Part shown: positions 1 to 11,177 of the stretch, one piece after another
Layout: every line of letters starts with the position of its first letter
Numbering within the stretch: the stretch's first letter is position 1
Assembly (NCBI GenBank): GCA_009602725.1
Contig: WELB01000011.1
Coordinates: 666,652-730,651, forward strand
Length of the DNA stretch: 64,000 bases
Direction: 5' to 3'
Origin: Spirogloea muscicola
Lineage: Eukaryota > Streptophyta > Zygnematophyceae > Spirogloeales > Spirogloeaceae
Made by a program: the position numbers and the translations under genes
The notes under the pieces: generated by a model
Databases searched by the model: none
What the model was told of the DNA's origin: nothing
Seen by the model: only the letters and a program-made list of their open reading frames with translations

Positions 1-1687
1 CGGCGCCGACGCTCGGGAGAGGCCGCCAGCACTGACTCGGCGGCGGCGGCGGCGGGCAGCTGGGCGCGGGCACGGGCCTCCCCGGGATCCTCGCCGCGAA
101 GCTCGGCGCGGCCGCCGTGGCGCTCACGGACCGCCACGACCAGCCGGCGGCGAGGCCCACCGCCTTAAACCCCAAACCCTCAGACCCCCGATTCCATTGT
201 CCACGACGACCAGCCAGAAGCGAGGCCCTATCCCAAAACCCAAAACCTTTACCCCTTCATTCCTACAGCCCACGACAGTGCTGCGCTGCCGCTGCTGCAT
301 GCTCTCGGTGAGCCTGAGCGCTTCTTAAAAGCAAAAAAGTGTAATTTTGTCCCACAAGGTTACCAACTTGGTTCACTCGTACCTGATAATGCACCTCGTG
401 AAGCTGATCCACGAATACCCGCAACGGCCCGCCGCACCTGCAGGTCTTGGAGAACCTGCGCGCCTCATGCGCGCTCAACAGCGTCAGCTGCGAGGTATCG
501 GAAGCGCTGTGCGAGTCACGCCCAAGGGTTTGGGATTCAGGGCTTGGGATTCAAAACGCAATGCTGTAATCTGAAAACCCAAGGGGCTACTGTCTGCCCA
601 GAGGGCGAGGCAAACCTCAGGAGACGCCGGCAGCCGGCTGAAACTATGGCGGCCGCGGCGCCCGCAGGTCCGACCGCTGACCTGGGGCCTGCGATACTGG
701 GATCCGCTGGACGACGCCGAGCCCCCGGACATTGTGCTGGCCGCTGACGTCCTCTACGATTCTGCAGGTCGCTAGCTGTGTTGCCAGCACCTCCTCGCTC
801 TGCGCAGCGACATCACACTGCCCTGCTGCCGTTGATGTGCTGCCGTCTTAGAAGTTGTTGCCGACAATCAGCAGCAAAAGGCAGATTGGCACAACAATTG
901 TTCATCATGATGAGGGCTTATAGTTCGACTAGGGTATACACTTCAGTTCTCAATTGGTGCAGGGTTAGCTTTCGAATGCTCACTGGTCAAGAACTCTGGC
1001 CAATATGCGTCCCAGAGGCCCTAGTCATCTAGTAGGCCCATTTCCATGCATTGCTAAATCAACTCAAGTTGCAGCTGGTGCTTGCCAGACTTTGAGGACT
1101 TCTTTGTGACGCTGCACCTGCTGCTGAGCTCGCGGCCGGGCGCGGCCGCCATGATCGCCTACCAGCACCGCAGGTCCGGCCCATGATAGGACATACCTGA
1201 ACACTCCACCTTCGTAACCTTTGGGCGACCACTTGTTGTTTACGTACAATCTCACTGCAAAACTGTGGTTCCTTTCCTTCATATACTTACAGGAGGGTTG
1301 ACAACCACCCTCACTCTCAAGGGTGCTCTGTCTCCTCCTCTGTAGTGTAGCTATTACGCTGGCCTGACCAGAGACCCAGTGCGCGCCGCCAGAAGGCAGT
1401 ACTTGGTGGAGGGTGACGAATCGTTATTGAGATTTGGCAACACGGGACTCATGTAGATCTGTGTTTGTGGCCTGTGGGTGCCTGCTCGCAGTAGTCATCG
1501 GTCGATCGAGTTCCTGATGGCCAAGTGGGGCCTGGCGTGTGCGTCCATCGTGCTCGCTGACGACTTCATGCCCCCCAGCAAACTTGAGAGCCTCAAGGCC
1601 GCTGCGGTGGAGGTCGTGGAGCTTGTTGTTGATGACCGTTGTGGCGGCGGTGGCAAGGGTGGCGTTGATTTTGGCAGCTCTGTGTAA
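1..1687 (+). CDS. METTL23: METTL23-like protein arginine/lysine methyltransferase, 5' partial
   Basis: Class I SAM-dependent methyltransferase; the family methylates proteins (METTL23 is known as a histone H3 arginine methyltransferase). The first exon starts before the window and opens inside motif I: residues LGAGTGLPGILAAKLGA followed by ALTDR are read from about base 59. Later exons fit the METTL23 order: 444-494 (VLENLRASCALNSVSCE), 668-767 (LTWGLRYWDP then DIVLAADVLYDSA), 1089-1173 (DFEDFFVTLHLLLSS then AYQHR) and 1492-1687 (SHRSIEFLMAKWGLACASI). Each junction has AG/GT borders, and the 767/1089 and 1173/1492 joins restore split codons. The donor of the first exon is not clear; the stretch 140-310 is full of AAACCC-like low-complexity sequence. 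The stop is at 1685-1687. The match to METTL23 rather than METTL21 rests on the spacing of the DxxLAADVLYD, DFEDFF and KWGL blocks. Confidence 0.8.
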
Positions 1688-1754
1688 CTCGTTCCCCGGC
1701 TTGCTAAAGCTGCCCTTCTGGTGCCTCCACTATGTCACAGTGCACTCTTGTTGC

Positions 1755-2921
1755 TCGTCCAGTCACAGGCTATAACAAGGATGCTTCCTCGGCACTTGAG
1801 AGTTACTGTCAGATACCTTAGACGCTTTAAGTATGTCGCAGTATATGCTGTATGACAAGGCAACTTCCCAGCATATACTAGCAGGCTGAAGTACGCTAAC
1901 AATCAGGTCATCTTGAGCTTCATGGCCACTCACAGCCATTGCCACCTGTAGAAAAGCTCACTTCGTAAAGAAGAAAATTCATCTGAGCAGGTGGGGCATC
2001 AAGTGTAGTGAGTTTATTTGAGCAGTATGGCTATCTTATGGTTATCCTATCTTCACTTGAGCTGCTTCAGCAAGAGTCTTGCTCTGGCAGCTTTGGCATA
2101 TCATTCCTGCGGAGCCTTGTTGAGTGCTCAAACGCTTCACCTGCCAGCTGACCAGCTTCATCAGTGTTGCATTTCCACATCCTCTAGATGCGGCATGGAG
2201 TGTTAGCTTAGGCAGGTGACATCAGTATTGCAGGCTGGACATCCTCCGCGAACTGGACCACCCCTCTTGGTTGCAGACTGCCAGAAATCACCTGCCTGCT
2301 GTGTGGCGCAACTCAATGTAAGAAATGTGAGAACGTCTACAACCGGTATGGAAGCGTAAAATGCCTGTAGTAACCACTTTGCTGCTACTGGACCCACGAT
2401 GGGTGACTTTGTCAATCCCCATTGCTGATTAAGGGGCCGCTGTCGCTCGTCCAAGTTCTGAAGCGGCACTGTTGCTCTGTTGCAAAGCGGCAGTCATTCC
2501 GTTTGTCCAAGCAAAGGGTGGCTTTATAAGCATGTCACGGGACTCCTTCCATCCAGCATAAAGGCAGCCAGGCAACCTATGTTACTACTTGCAAGTTGAC
2601 CAGGGTCGGGCTTTCCAGCCAGTGACAGACTTGGTGTCTACAAGGGCAGCTGAGTTGAGCACAGCTCTTTGAGGCAGTTTGCAATCAGTGTGACGAGGTC
2701 TGGACCACGATTGCTGGTGGGCTTGCAGGCATGTGCGGTGCCACATCCACACCCACACATACACATCTTTGTGGCTGCTCGTCCTATGTTGCTGCAACCT
2801 CATGCTTGAGACTGCTTCTTCAGGGGAAGTGTCAGTCTCTGGTTTTAGCCGCTCTTTAGATCAGGTTGGCACTGGAGACACACGACACTTTGAAACGCTC
2901 CGCAGTCTCAACCTGGAGTGA
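1755..2921 (+). other. unassigned region with possible short exons
   Basis: About 1.57 kb separates the METTL23 stop from the convergent PMI1 stop. Most of it looks non-coding, but three plus-strand pieces have splice-like borders and protein-like content: about 1763-1830 (reads RMLPRHLRVTVRYLRRFK), about 2238-2320 (reads LDILRELDHPSWLQTARNH) and about 2871-2921 (reads GTGDTRHFETLRSLNLE then a stop). I do not recognise a family and cannot show that they belong to one gene. They could equally be chance open frames in long 3' UTRs. Confidence 0.2.
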
Positions 2922-3161
2922 GTGTATGTACAATCTCAACAAGGGCAAGTTCCTAATGCAGGGGAGGGCATGTTTGCAGCTGCCGTTGTTTGGCAGGCTG
3001 TCAAGACTTGCCAAGTATGCCTTCCCCTGCTTTGTCTGCCATCCTACTCCCCTTTGGCCCAGCCTCGCACACGAGGCACTCTATCTTCTTGCGCGCGCGC
3101 TGCGCGCACTGTTTCGCACTCTACGTTACCTATCTCACCAGGGCAAGTCTATAGTAAAAAG

Positions 3162-3199
3162 ATTCTGCAGTCTCCGCAACTTGGTAGAGACTGCAGAAT
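3162..3199. other. 13-bp perfect stem-loop just past the PMI1 stop
   Basis: Bases 3162-3174 (ATTCTGCAGTCTC) pair perfectly with 3187-3199 around a 12-base loop. It lies about 60 bases downstream of the PMI1-like stop codon on the minus strand, so it would sit in the 3' UTR of that transcript. The structure is seen directly; a role in mRNA 3' processing or stability is only a guess. Confidence 0.5.
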
Positions 3200-3262
3200 G
3201 TGCAGTCAATAGCGCACGCGCACACTGGCGAAAGAGCTTGGCGAGTGCCGGTGCATCGCCGG

Positions 3263-6200
3263 TCACCGCATGCGGATGCTTTCATCAGCAAAGATCACAT
3301 CAGGATTCCGTATGTGCGGGTTGAGAGCCGCAACCTCGGTCCAGCGCGTGCCTGTCCCATGCACGCGCTGGCTGATGCTCCACAGCGTCTCGCCCTGCTT
3401 CACGCGCACCCGCGATGGCGGCGGCTTGGTCTTGAGGAGCGGGTGTGCGCGCCCCTTGCCCATGCCGTTGGCCGCCAGCCACCGCGACCCCGCCTGCTGA
3501 GCCTTGTCCGTGCCCCACATGCGCCGCTTGCCGCCGCTGTCCGCCTGCAGGCCCGTCATGTGGATGCCTGTGATTTTGAAGCGCGCCTCGCTCTTCTGCT
3601 CATCCTCCTCCGCAGTTGCGCCCGCAGCCGCTGCCGCCGTCGACATTGACTCCTGCCCCCTCCCCGCATCCCCCTGTCACAGTCCCACCAACGACAGGAT
3701 AACCTCCCAAGTGTGTCAGAGCAACTTCAATATCCAGAAATTGAGCATGCCTAATACGTCCCCAGGCCTTTAATCAACTCAATACTTGCGAGCACAAGCC
3801 CCAGCTTGAGACAGAACGCACGCTCTTTGCGGCCTCATCTGCCGCGAGGTCAGCTTGCTACCACACGCAGATGCAAATGAACCTTGAGCCCACATACTTC
3901 AGAATAGAAGAGTGAGCATTCAGCGCAGCCCAAGCTGACAGCAAGGGGCTGGTGCTCTGTGCTGCCTAACAGTCTGTGCTGCATCTGTGCCACTGCAGCA
4001 TTGACCATGGCGCCCTATGTCAGGGATTTGCCAGAGGTGTCTGCCAGTCAGCGGGCTTCTAGCCTGCTGAGCAAGCTGCCCGGACTGGCGGACACCTCTG
4101 GCAAGTGCCTGACATATGGCACCATGGTCAATACTGCAGGGTCTCAGATGTGAACCAGTCAAAACTTTTACAGGGGTTGTCCCATCTGCATGTTCACAAG
4201 GAGGGAAGCATGGTCAGGGCAGAGGCCCGACCTTGTAGGAGATGCGGCGTTGCAACTTGGCGGGCTTGGGCACAACCATGCGCTCCGCCTGCACGAGCGC
4301 CATCATTGGCGCGCCCACGGGCTCATAGTTGCGCGCCGGGTCGCGCAGCTGCACTAGCATGGCCAGCGTGATGGTGTTGCCCATTACACCACCGCTGCCA
4401 TCACCACCACTGCCGCCACGGCTTTTCTTTCTGCCGGTAGCGACCGCACCTCGCGGCGCCTGCCCCACGACCTGCAGCGCCTTCTTGCCGTGCCCATCGT
4501 CCACCATGATGAGGTCCTTGTGCACCGCCTGATGGGCCGCCAAGATAGCCAGTGTGTCCTGTGGCATGAAGTCCAGGATAAGCCTTTGGGCAAGTGTACT
4601 AGACCAATGACTGGGAGCTTGCCCGAAAGCTTACACTGTGGAACCTGAAGATGGCGGAAGCGAGCTAGGGCATGAGCTAACATCCTGAGGAGTGAGAGCA
4701 GGGCAGGTTGCTTTACATCGGCTGTGCTCTCATCGTCAAAGACGCCAGCATCGAGCCGGGTCCACTCATCCAGCGAGATGGCCATGCTCATCAGGTCCTT
4801 GTCATCCGCAGCCGCAGCAGCCGCCGCGTCGACCTCGTCGCGGTTGTGCTGCCGCTCCTCGACCTCTCTGCGACGATCTACCGCGCTTGCCTTGCGGCCC
4901 TCCAGCAGGTGCACCGTTGCTGCGCCGCCCAGCATTTCAACTTTGGTGCCCTGCTGAGCAAGTCACCGCGACACCCATAAAGACACGTCAGCAAGAATGA
5001 CCAGTAGGATGATGTAGAGATCAACTGTCATTCTCACCTAGCTTGTGGGCATCCCCTAAAGTACTGGAATTGTATATCCTGGGCTTGAGTGGAGGCAGAT
5101 CAAGCGGCCAGTACTTCACAAGCAGCATCTCTGCATATTAAAATGAGCTGGAGCGTACTCGCTTGCGACCATAGGGGCCTTCAAGGGCCTTGGTGTCGCC
5201 CCAGGACAACGCCTCCACTGTGCATGGCGCGTCCTCCTCAGCGTACCCCGCCTGAATTTTCAGGCCCTCCATAGCTAGGTACTCGATCGTCTGGCCAGGG
5301 GAGAGCGTCCAGAGGAGACCATAGTACAGATTGTCAGAAGCATTGGCTAACCGTCAACCAGTCATAGCACATTAAACGACTGTCAACAACTCTCTGCACT
5401 CAAGCTTTGACAGGTAGCATGCAGCCAAGAGCAGGTTGCACTTGGCAACAAGCCGCGCCAAGCCAATGGCATTGTTGTGAGGCTCGTGGCAGGGCTCACC
5501 TGCATTGCCAACGGCGCAAGTTCCTGGAGGCTCACAAACTCCTCCGACAGCTCCCCAGGAATGGCGGGAGGGCCCGCGCCGTTTGCCGTCTGGAGTGCTG
5601 ATGTGCCATAGCTGCCGCTAGGGGTGGAAGGTCGTACAGTCGCCAGGCTGCCGCCTGACGAGCGCCTCACAAGCGGGCCGGCATCTGGCTGGCTGCGCGG
5701 CGATGCGGCTGCAGCGCGGCTCCCTTGTGGGACGAGGGCGCCGCCCTGCTGTCGCAGCACAATCTGGCGTGCTTTCTCATGCAGCGCCTCACGAGAGCTG
5801 GCTGCCATGGGGACCGCTGCCGCACCTCTGCCAGTGACAGCGCCGCCGGCGTGCAGCACAACCGGACCATAATTTTGGCGTAGGACGAGAGCTCCGCTAC
5901 CGTCGCCACTGCCTCCAGGACTGCAGCTGCTCCCCTCCAGCCGGAGCTGCGAGCCTGCCCCGTTGGCCTCAAGAGCAAGCCTGCCGCGGCACACCATTTT
6001 CAGCACCGCACACAGGTCGCCGCAATCAAAGGAGGCCATTATTGCAATGCTTGCTTAGCAACCTTACCTGGCATGGCTGGCTGGCAGCGCGAGAGGAGAT
6101 GGGCTGCCCTCCAGAGCCAGGCCCTCCGCCTGAATCTGCTGCACCGACTTGCCGCCAATGTCCTCAAGCGGCATTGCCGCCATCGCCTGCAGCGTCATCG

Positions 6201-9200
6201 TTTCGGCGCCCGCGCCCGCCATCCGGTGGATTATCTCCATTGCGGACGACCCCAACTCCTTGGGCACAACCACCGGCTTTGATACCTGTGACCACGTCAT
6301 GGAGAGCGTGAATAAGCCGACCCTCACATGTGATGGTGTTTCTGATGGACAGAATGAGCATAAACTATAAAAGCCCACTTGAGATCTATTGGATGACTTC
6401 AGATGAAATGCACATGATATCTCAATACCGTCATGACATTATTGCATATCCACACACAACACACTTGTACTGAAGACAAGCATGCCACCCTGAATGATCT
6501 ACCAGGGCCACCAACATTCAGTGCTGGCAAGGTTATGCACACCTGCATGACAAGGCGGCCAGTTGTTGGGTCAAAGTGGCGCGGCGCCATGGAGCGCAGC
6601 ACGCCTCCATCACGAATCTGCACCGCGGAGCCCACGCCATCGGCCAGCGCAGGCGGCTGTAGCGCCTCCAGCCGCGAGAGAGTGGTGTCCACAGCGAGCT
6701 TGCCCCCCAGCACCGCACGGCGGCCCTCCTCTCCAAGGCCGTCAATCGACCTGCGGTCCATGCCCATGGCCTAGCATAGGCCGCAGCAGAGATGGCATGG
6801 AAGTCAGGCCGTTGCGTCAACCCAAGCAGTCCCACTCAGAGCACAGCAAAAGGAGCTCCAGTACATCAGACAGCAGACCAAGAGCCTGCACCCACCAACA
6901 TCAGCGCCTCAGTCTCCTCGTCTTCTAGTGCCTTGGCGCGAGAGCGGCTGCGCTCCAGGATGCCAGCGCGCCGGTGCTCCTCCTCCGCCATCTCCAGCAT
7001 GCGCGCCAGCTCAGTATCTTCGTCCTCCCAGCCTCCCTCGTAGACACCGCCACCATCGCCGCCGTCCTCGCCAGCACCAGCGGCGGCCTCCTCAAATCGG
7101 CTCAGCAGCACACCACGGGCAGCATGGCCTTCCCCCTGACCGCTGCCGCCGTCCTGGCCCTCATACGAGAACGAGTCCCTTGCAGAGCTGGTATCAGCAG
7201 GGGCGCCGGAGTGGGGCCCCCGGCTCGCCTCCTCCAGCATGCCCAGGAACTCATCCTCGTCCATATCTGCAGCCGCCGCCGCTGGCAGCGGGCCGTCTAC
7301 CTCGCCACCGACCTTACTGACTGAGAGCTCGCCGCCGTGCTCTGATGTCACACCGGACAGCACGGCTACCGAGGAGGAATCTTCGCTTGCAGAGTCGCCC
7401 TCCGTACCCTCCACCACTGGCTGTGCAGCCGCAGCATTTCGCATGCTGTACAGCTTGCTGCCGACGGCCATTGCACCAACTCCAACGCCGGCTACGGCCA
7501 GCCCGCCAACCGCCATGGGAGCCAGTGCCGCTGCTCCAGCAACAGCCGCAGCAGCCCCTGCTGCACCAGCCGCGCTCGCAGCTGCCGCGCCTCCAGCAGC
7601 GGCCCCTCCCGCCGCCATGCTCCCCACGGCTGCTGCCACAGCGCCGCCTACTGCTGTAAGCCCCGCCATTGCCATGGCCACGCGGCTCCTTGGTGCCGCC
7701 TGCTGCGCCTGTCCACTGCCTGCTTCCTCCAGACCCGCCTCACCAATGTCAGCAACCGCAACTCGCAGCTCATTGCTGTCCACGGCATTGTCACTTGCCG
7801 GAGCCGCCTCGGTTGTGCCCTTGACTGAAAAATTGTCATCAGCGGCAGCTGACAACGCTCTGCTATGGTTGGACTGATCAGCTTCATTGGACAGCGGCAG
7901 CTCGACGATGTCAATGTGCTCGGCAGCTACACCAGTAACATCCCCTCCTTCACTAGGACAGCCTCCATTTGGACCAGCCTTGTCGACAGCTGATGCAACA
8001 CCGGCAGCTGCTGCCGCAGCAGCTTTAGATGTGCCCTTGCCCTTGCCCTTCTTGCCACTCCTGCTCTTCCTGATGACGCCACCCGCCACTTCGCCACCAC
8101 CAACGCGACCATCTGCACCAGCGACGAGTGTGACATCGTCGGCGCTGGCCACTGATGCACGCTTTGATTTACTCTTCACGAGCTTGCTCTCCTTGCCCTT
8201 CTTTGGCAGTGCCACTGTATCGCCGCCGCCGCCCACCTCTGAGCTGCCTCCGCTAGACTTAAGGCCGCCCTTTGGCTTCTGTGCCTGCGTCGGTAGGAGA
8301 GGCGAACTGCTGTCATTGGCATCACCATCTACAGCGGCTGTTTCTCCAGCGGCAGTCGTAGCGCTGTCACCATTCGCCTCCGCGTCTTCGTCATCCATGC
8401 TCTCCGCCTCATGCTCGTCTCCTTCTTCGTCCTGATCCTCGCCCTCGCCCTCCTCATCATCATCCTCGCCATCCTCCGCAGACTCACCTTCGTCATCCTC
8501 GTCAACATCTTCGCCAGCTTGTCCTTGCAGCCCTGCTATCAGCGTCTCCTTGGCCACTTGTACCTCACCGCCATCGCCCCCATCCTCTGCTGCCACTGTG
8601 GCTGCTGACTCTTCCTCCTCCTCCTTGTTGTCCTCCTCTTCCTTCTCCTGCCCTTCCTCCTCCTCCTCCTCCTCCTCCTCCTCCTCCACCTTGCTGACCT
8701 TCTCCAACACAACCTCCATCAGAGGCGCGTCCTCCACAGCGCCACCATTTGCATCAGCATCCGCACTTTTGACATTACCATCCACCTCTTCGTTGTCATC
8801 GTTGGCCGTCTCCGCGCTTTTATTGGCCCTCGCAGCTAGGCCAGCGTCATCAGCAGAAGAAGCAACCGCCCCGCCGGCAGCCGCTAAGTTAGTGGGGCCA
8901 GGGCTGTCACGCCCAGGCGTTTCCGGCCGCGAAGCCGCGCGATTGAAGACGCGGCTGGACACGCGAGCGGCCCGCGTGCCACCACCACGCGGCATCTGTA
9001 CCTCGTATCCGAATGTCACGAGCAGGTCCGATGCCTCGCGGTTCGCCACGCGGTCCAGTGGGAAGGATGTGGTCCACGGTGACGCATCACCAGCCGCCCC
9101 ATTGAGCTTGCTTGGCAGCACACGGCTAAGGTCCAGCTTGTGGCGCCCAAGCACTGTCTCGCGGCCGGAGCCGATGCTGGTGCCGATTTCGAGGGCCGCT

Positions 9201-10078
9201 ACCGTTAGCGTAGACGACTTGGGCGTGTACTTGGAAGTTTCGTTGGGCCCTGCACCAACATACAGCGTGCACTTGAGGTGCAACGTCTGCTCCACCTCAG
9301 CCACGCCCTGCAGCAGCAACACACAGCCTGTGAGCACGACAATATAGCGCATGATCCTAAGTGCCATGCGCACAGCCACGACGTCGTCAAGAAATCTGGC
9401 ATGAGCCAGGGGTGGGGCCGAGCGGGCATTCAGTCTGAGCAGAGCACTGACGTTGATGATGGTGGCCGGGGCAGTGCGCGCGGCGACCTCGCGCCGCTGC
9501 CACTCAATGAGAAGCCGCCGGCCGTTGAGCTCCGCAGGCAGGCCCTCGACGCCGTGCACGTGCAGGGAGAAGGTGCAGGTAGAGCGCCGCTGGCCCATGC
9601 GGCTGAGCGCGCGTAGCGGCTTCCATCCAGCGAAGAAGCCCTGCTTGGCCATCAGCGGTGCTTCTAGCCGCTTGCTGAACTGCAGCTGGTCCTCGAGCCA
9701 CGCCGCAAAGTCGCGCGCCGCTGCCTCCGCCGCCGCGGCCCCCTGCAGCGGCTCCTGCCTCCTCGGCGCAAGCGACATGTGCTTCGTGAGCTTCTTGGCC
9801 ACCGGCACTTCGTCGTCCCCGTCCATCGTTGGGGGCAACGGAACCAGCTGGCCGCTGAGTGCCATCCGCGACATGCCCCCGACAAGAGCGGCCGTCGGCG
9901 TGACGGCGTTCCTCGGTGGCGGCCTCGCCAGCGTCTGGACACGGGACGACGGGGCACTGTGAGGGCCCGGCGCGGCCGTGGCTGGCGTTGAAGTTGCAGG
10001 GCTCTCAGCATCCGAGAAGCGGTCGGCGGCGGGCTGCCACGGCAGCGGCGTTGTCTCGCCGCTCCCAGCCGCTGGCAT
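3263..10078 (-). CDS. PMI1: PMI1-like protein: N-terminal C2, PMI1 core and LysM-like C-terminal module
   Basis: Homologue of plant PLASTID MOVEMENT IMPAIRED1, a cytosolic/plasma-membrane protein needed for chloroplast photorelocation. Exons on the minus strand, approximately: 10078-6896 (split by a 144-nt intron, 9451-9308), 6770-6543, 6285-6068, about 5930-5500, 5290-5160, 4950-4717, 4558-4232 and about 3660-3263. The N-terminal C2 has FFAGWKPLRALSRMGQRRS, VEGLPAELNGRRL and, after the intron, GVAEVEQTLHLKCTLYVG. A long Glu-, Asp-, Ala- and Gly-rich linker of about 600 residues follows, absent from land-plant proteins of about 840 residues. The PMI1 core then shows VQIRDGGVLRSMAPRHF, VVVPKELGSSAMEII, MPLEDIGGKSVQQI, MSMAISLDEWTRLDAG and LVQLRDPARNYEPVGAPMM. 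The last exon has GSRWLAANGMGKG and a LysM-like end (QGETLWSISQRVHGTG, AALNPHIRNPDVIF). The start at 10078 is the first ATG of the long frame; an earlier start is possible. Homology is firm; function in this alga is inferred. Confidence 0.88.
3993..4139 (-). other. long intronic hairpin, candidate small-RNA precursor
   Basis: Inside the PMI1 intron between exons 4558-4232 and about 3660-3263, two 57-base arms (3993-4049 and 4083-4139) are inverted copies aligned without gaps and with six mismatches, around a 33-base loop. Pairing weakens but continues on the outer side, where CATCTG-like blocks also match. In a transcript of the PMI1 sense two of the mismatches become G-U wobbles. The size, single intronic location and near-perfect stem resemble algal or plant miRNA precursors; a small inverted-repeat transposon remnant is the alternative. 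No target or expression is known. Confidence 0.5.
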
Positions 10079-10329
10079 CGGCGGCAGGCCGAGGCTGGCC
10101 CTTAGGACGGCGGGCGAGGCAGATGCGGCGCGCTTCAGCGGCGCATTGCCGAGGCCGTCTTCGCCGCCGCCGCCGCCGCCAGCAGGCTTGGTTGGAGTTG
10201 CTCGGCCGCCACCATCGAGACCGGCGGCCTTCCGACCAGGAGCCGCCGGCGGCAGCGGCGGCGTGGCCGGCGACCGCCGCTGCGGAGGCTCGGCCGCCGA
10301 CGAGGCCTCCGCCCTGNCCTACGCACGCC

Positions 10330-10366
<37 letters not shown>

Positions 10367-11177
10367 AGGCGGAGGCGGCGGAGTAGTCCAGGGCGTGCCG
10401 AGGTCGCATCGCCGAATGTGCGGGAGGTGGCGGGGGACGTCTCGTCAGCCCAACGTCGGAGCTTGATGTGGTTTTGTTTTGCATTACCGTCCAGGCCCGA
10501 GGCGCTCGTGGAGCTGGGGCCAGGGGCACTGATGCCGCCCCCGCCATGGGATTCGCCGACGGAACTCTCGCCATCGTTCGGCACGACGACGTCCTCGTCC
10601 TGTTCCGTCGCCGGGCCCTGAGGGGCCCCGCTCTTCCCGCGCTGCCTGGTCCGGTCGGGCAGCCCACAAACTGCCCGGCCTGCCCGAATACTGGCGGGGC
10701 GTCGGCTGGGGGTTAAGTGGAAGTGACAAAGGTGATCTTCCAAACGTGCCACCACGTCGAAACGCCGAAACCGAAAAGCCGAAAAGCGCTGAACGTGTTA
10801 ACTAAGCGAGGGCTATGTTGGGATAGTCACTCAGTAAATTCCAGTTAGTAGCCGGAGGTAAGAACGACTAGTTGCCGGAAAGATAAATGAAGCAGTTCCC
10901 TAGACGAAAGATAGCCAGAACTGCTAAAGCCAACCAGGCGCACACCAAGCGCCGTACCGGACATAACCAGGCACGCCGACGAAGGCGGGCAGCGGCGGCG
11001 GCGGCGGCGGCGGCGACGGCGGCGGCGGTGGCGAGTCGGATAATAGACTGACAGGGCGAGCCGGAGCGACAGAGGAGGGGCCGAGCGGCGGGCGCGAGCA
11101 AGGAGAGAGGCGTCGGTGGATGCGGTGTGCGCCTGCGGTGCTGGGAGCCCGAGGGCCGAGGGCGCGGCCGCGGCGGG
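10079..11177. promoter_or_regulatory. divergent promoter region between PMI1 and SPT5
   Basis: About 1.1 kb separates the two inferred start codons, which point away from each other. The interval is very GC-rich and has a GGC-repeat run at about 10329-10380, next to a single N at 10316, and another at about 10990-11035. Open frames here on both strands translate mostly into poly-Ala, poly-Gly or poly-Arg, so I do not call genes. I see no sequence-specific promoter element that I can name. Part of it may be 5' UTR or additional N-terminal coding sequence of PMI1. Confidence 0.4.

Noticed and set aside
117-311. Frame continuing METTL23 motif I into AAACCC-like sequence as coding
   Set aside because: No conserved block follows the LTDR residues until the exon at 444; the intervening low-complexity sequence is more likely intronic, though the donor is unclear.
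3263-3646. Stand-alone LysM protein of 127 residues on the minus strand
   Set aside because: The sequence before and within the LysM-like part (FKITGIHMTGL, GSRWLAANGMGKG) matches the C-terminus of PMI1, and the upstream exon ends at a good donor (AAG/GTCGGG at 4232), so it is the last PMI1 exon.
7239-8960. Long plus-strand frames rich in Ala, Pro and Ser opposite PMI1 exon 1
   Set aside because: They are the complements of the acidic and Ala/Gly-rich linker of PMI1 and have no domain content.
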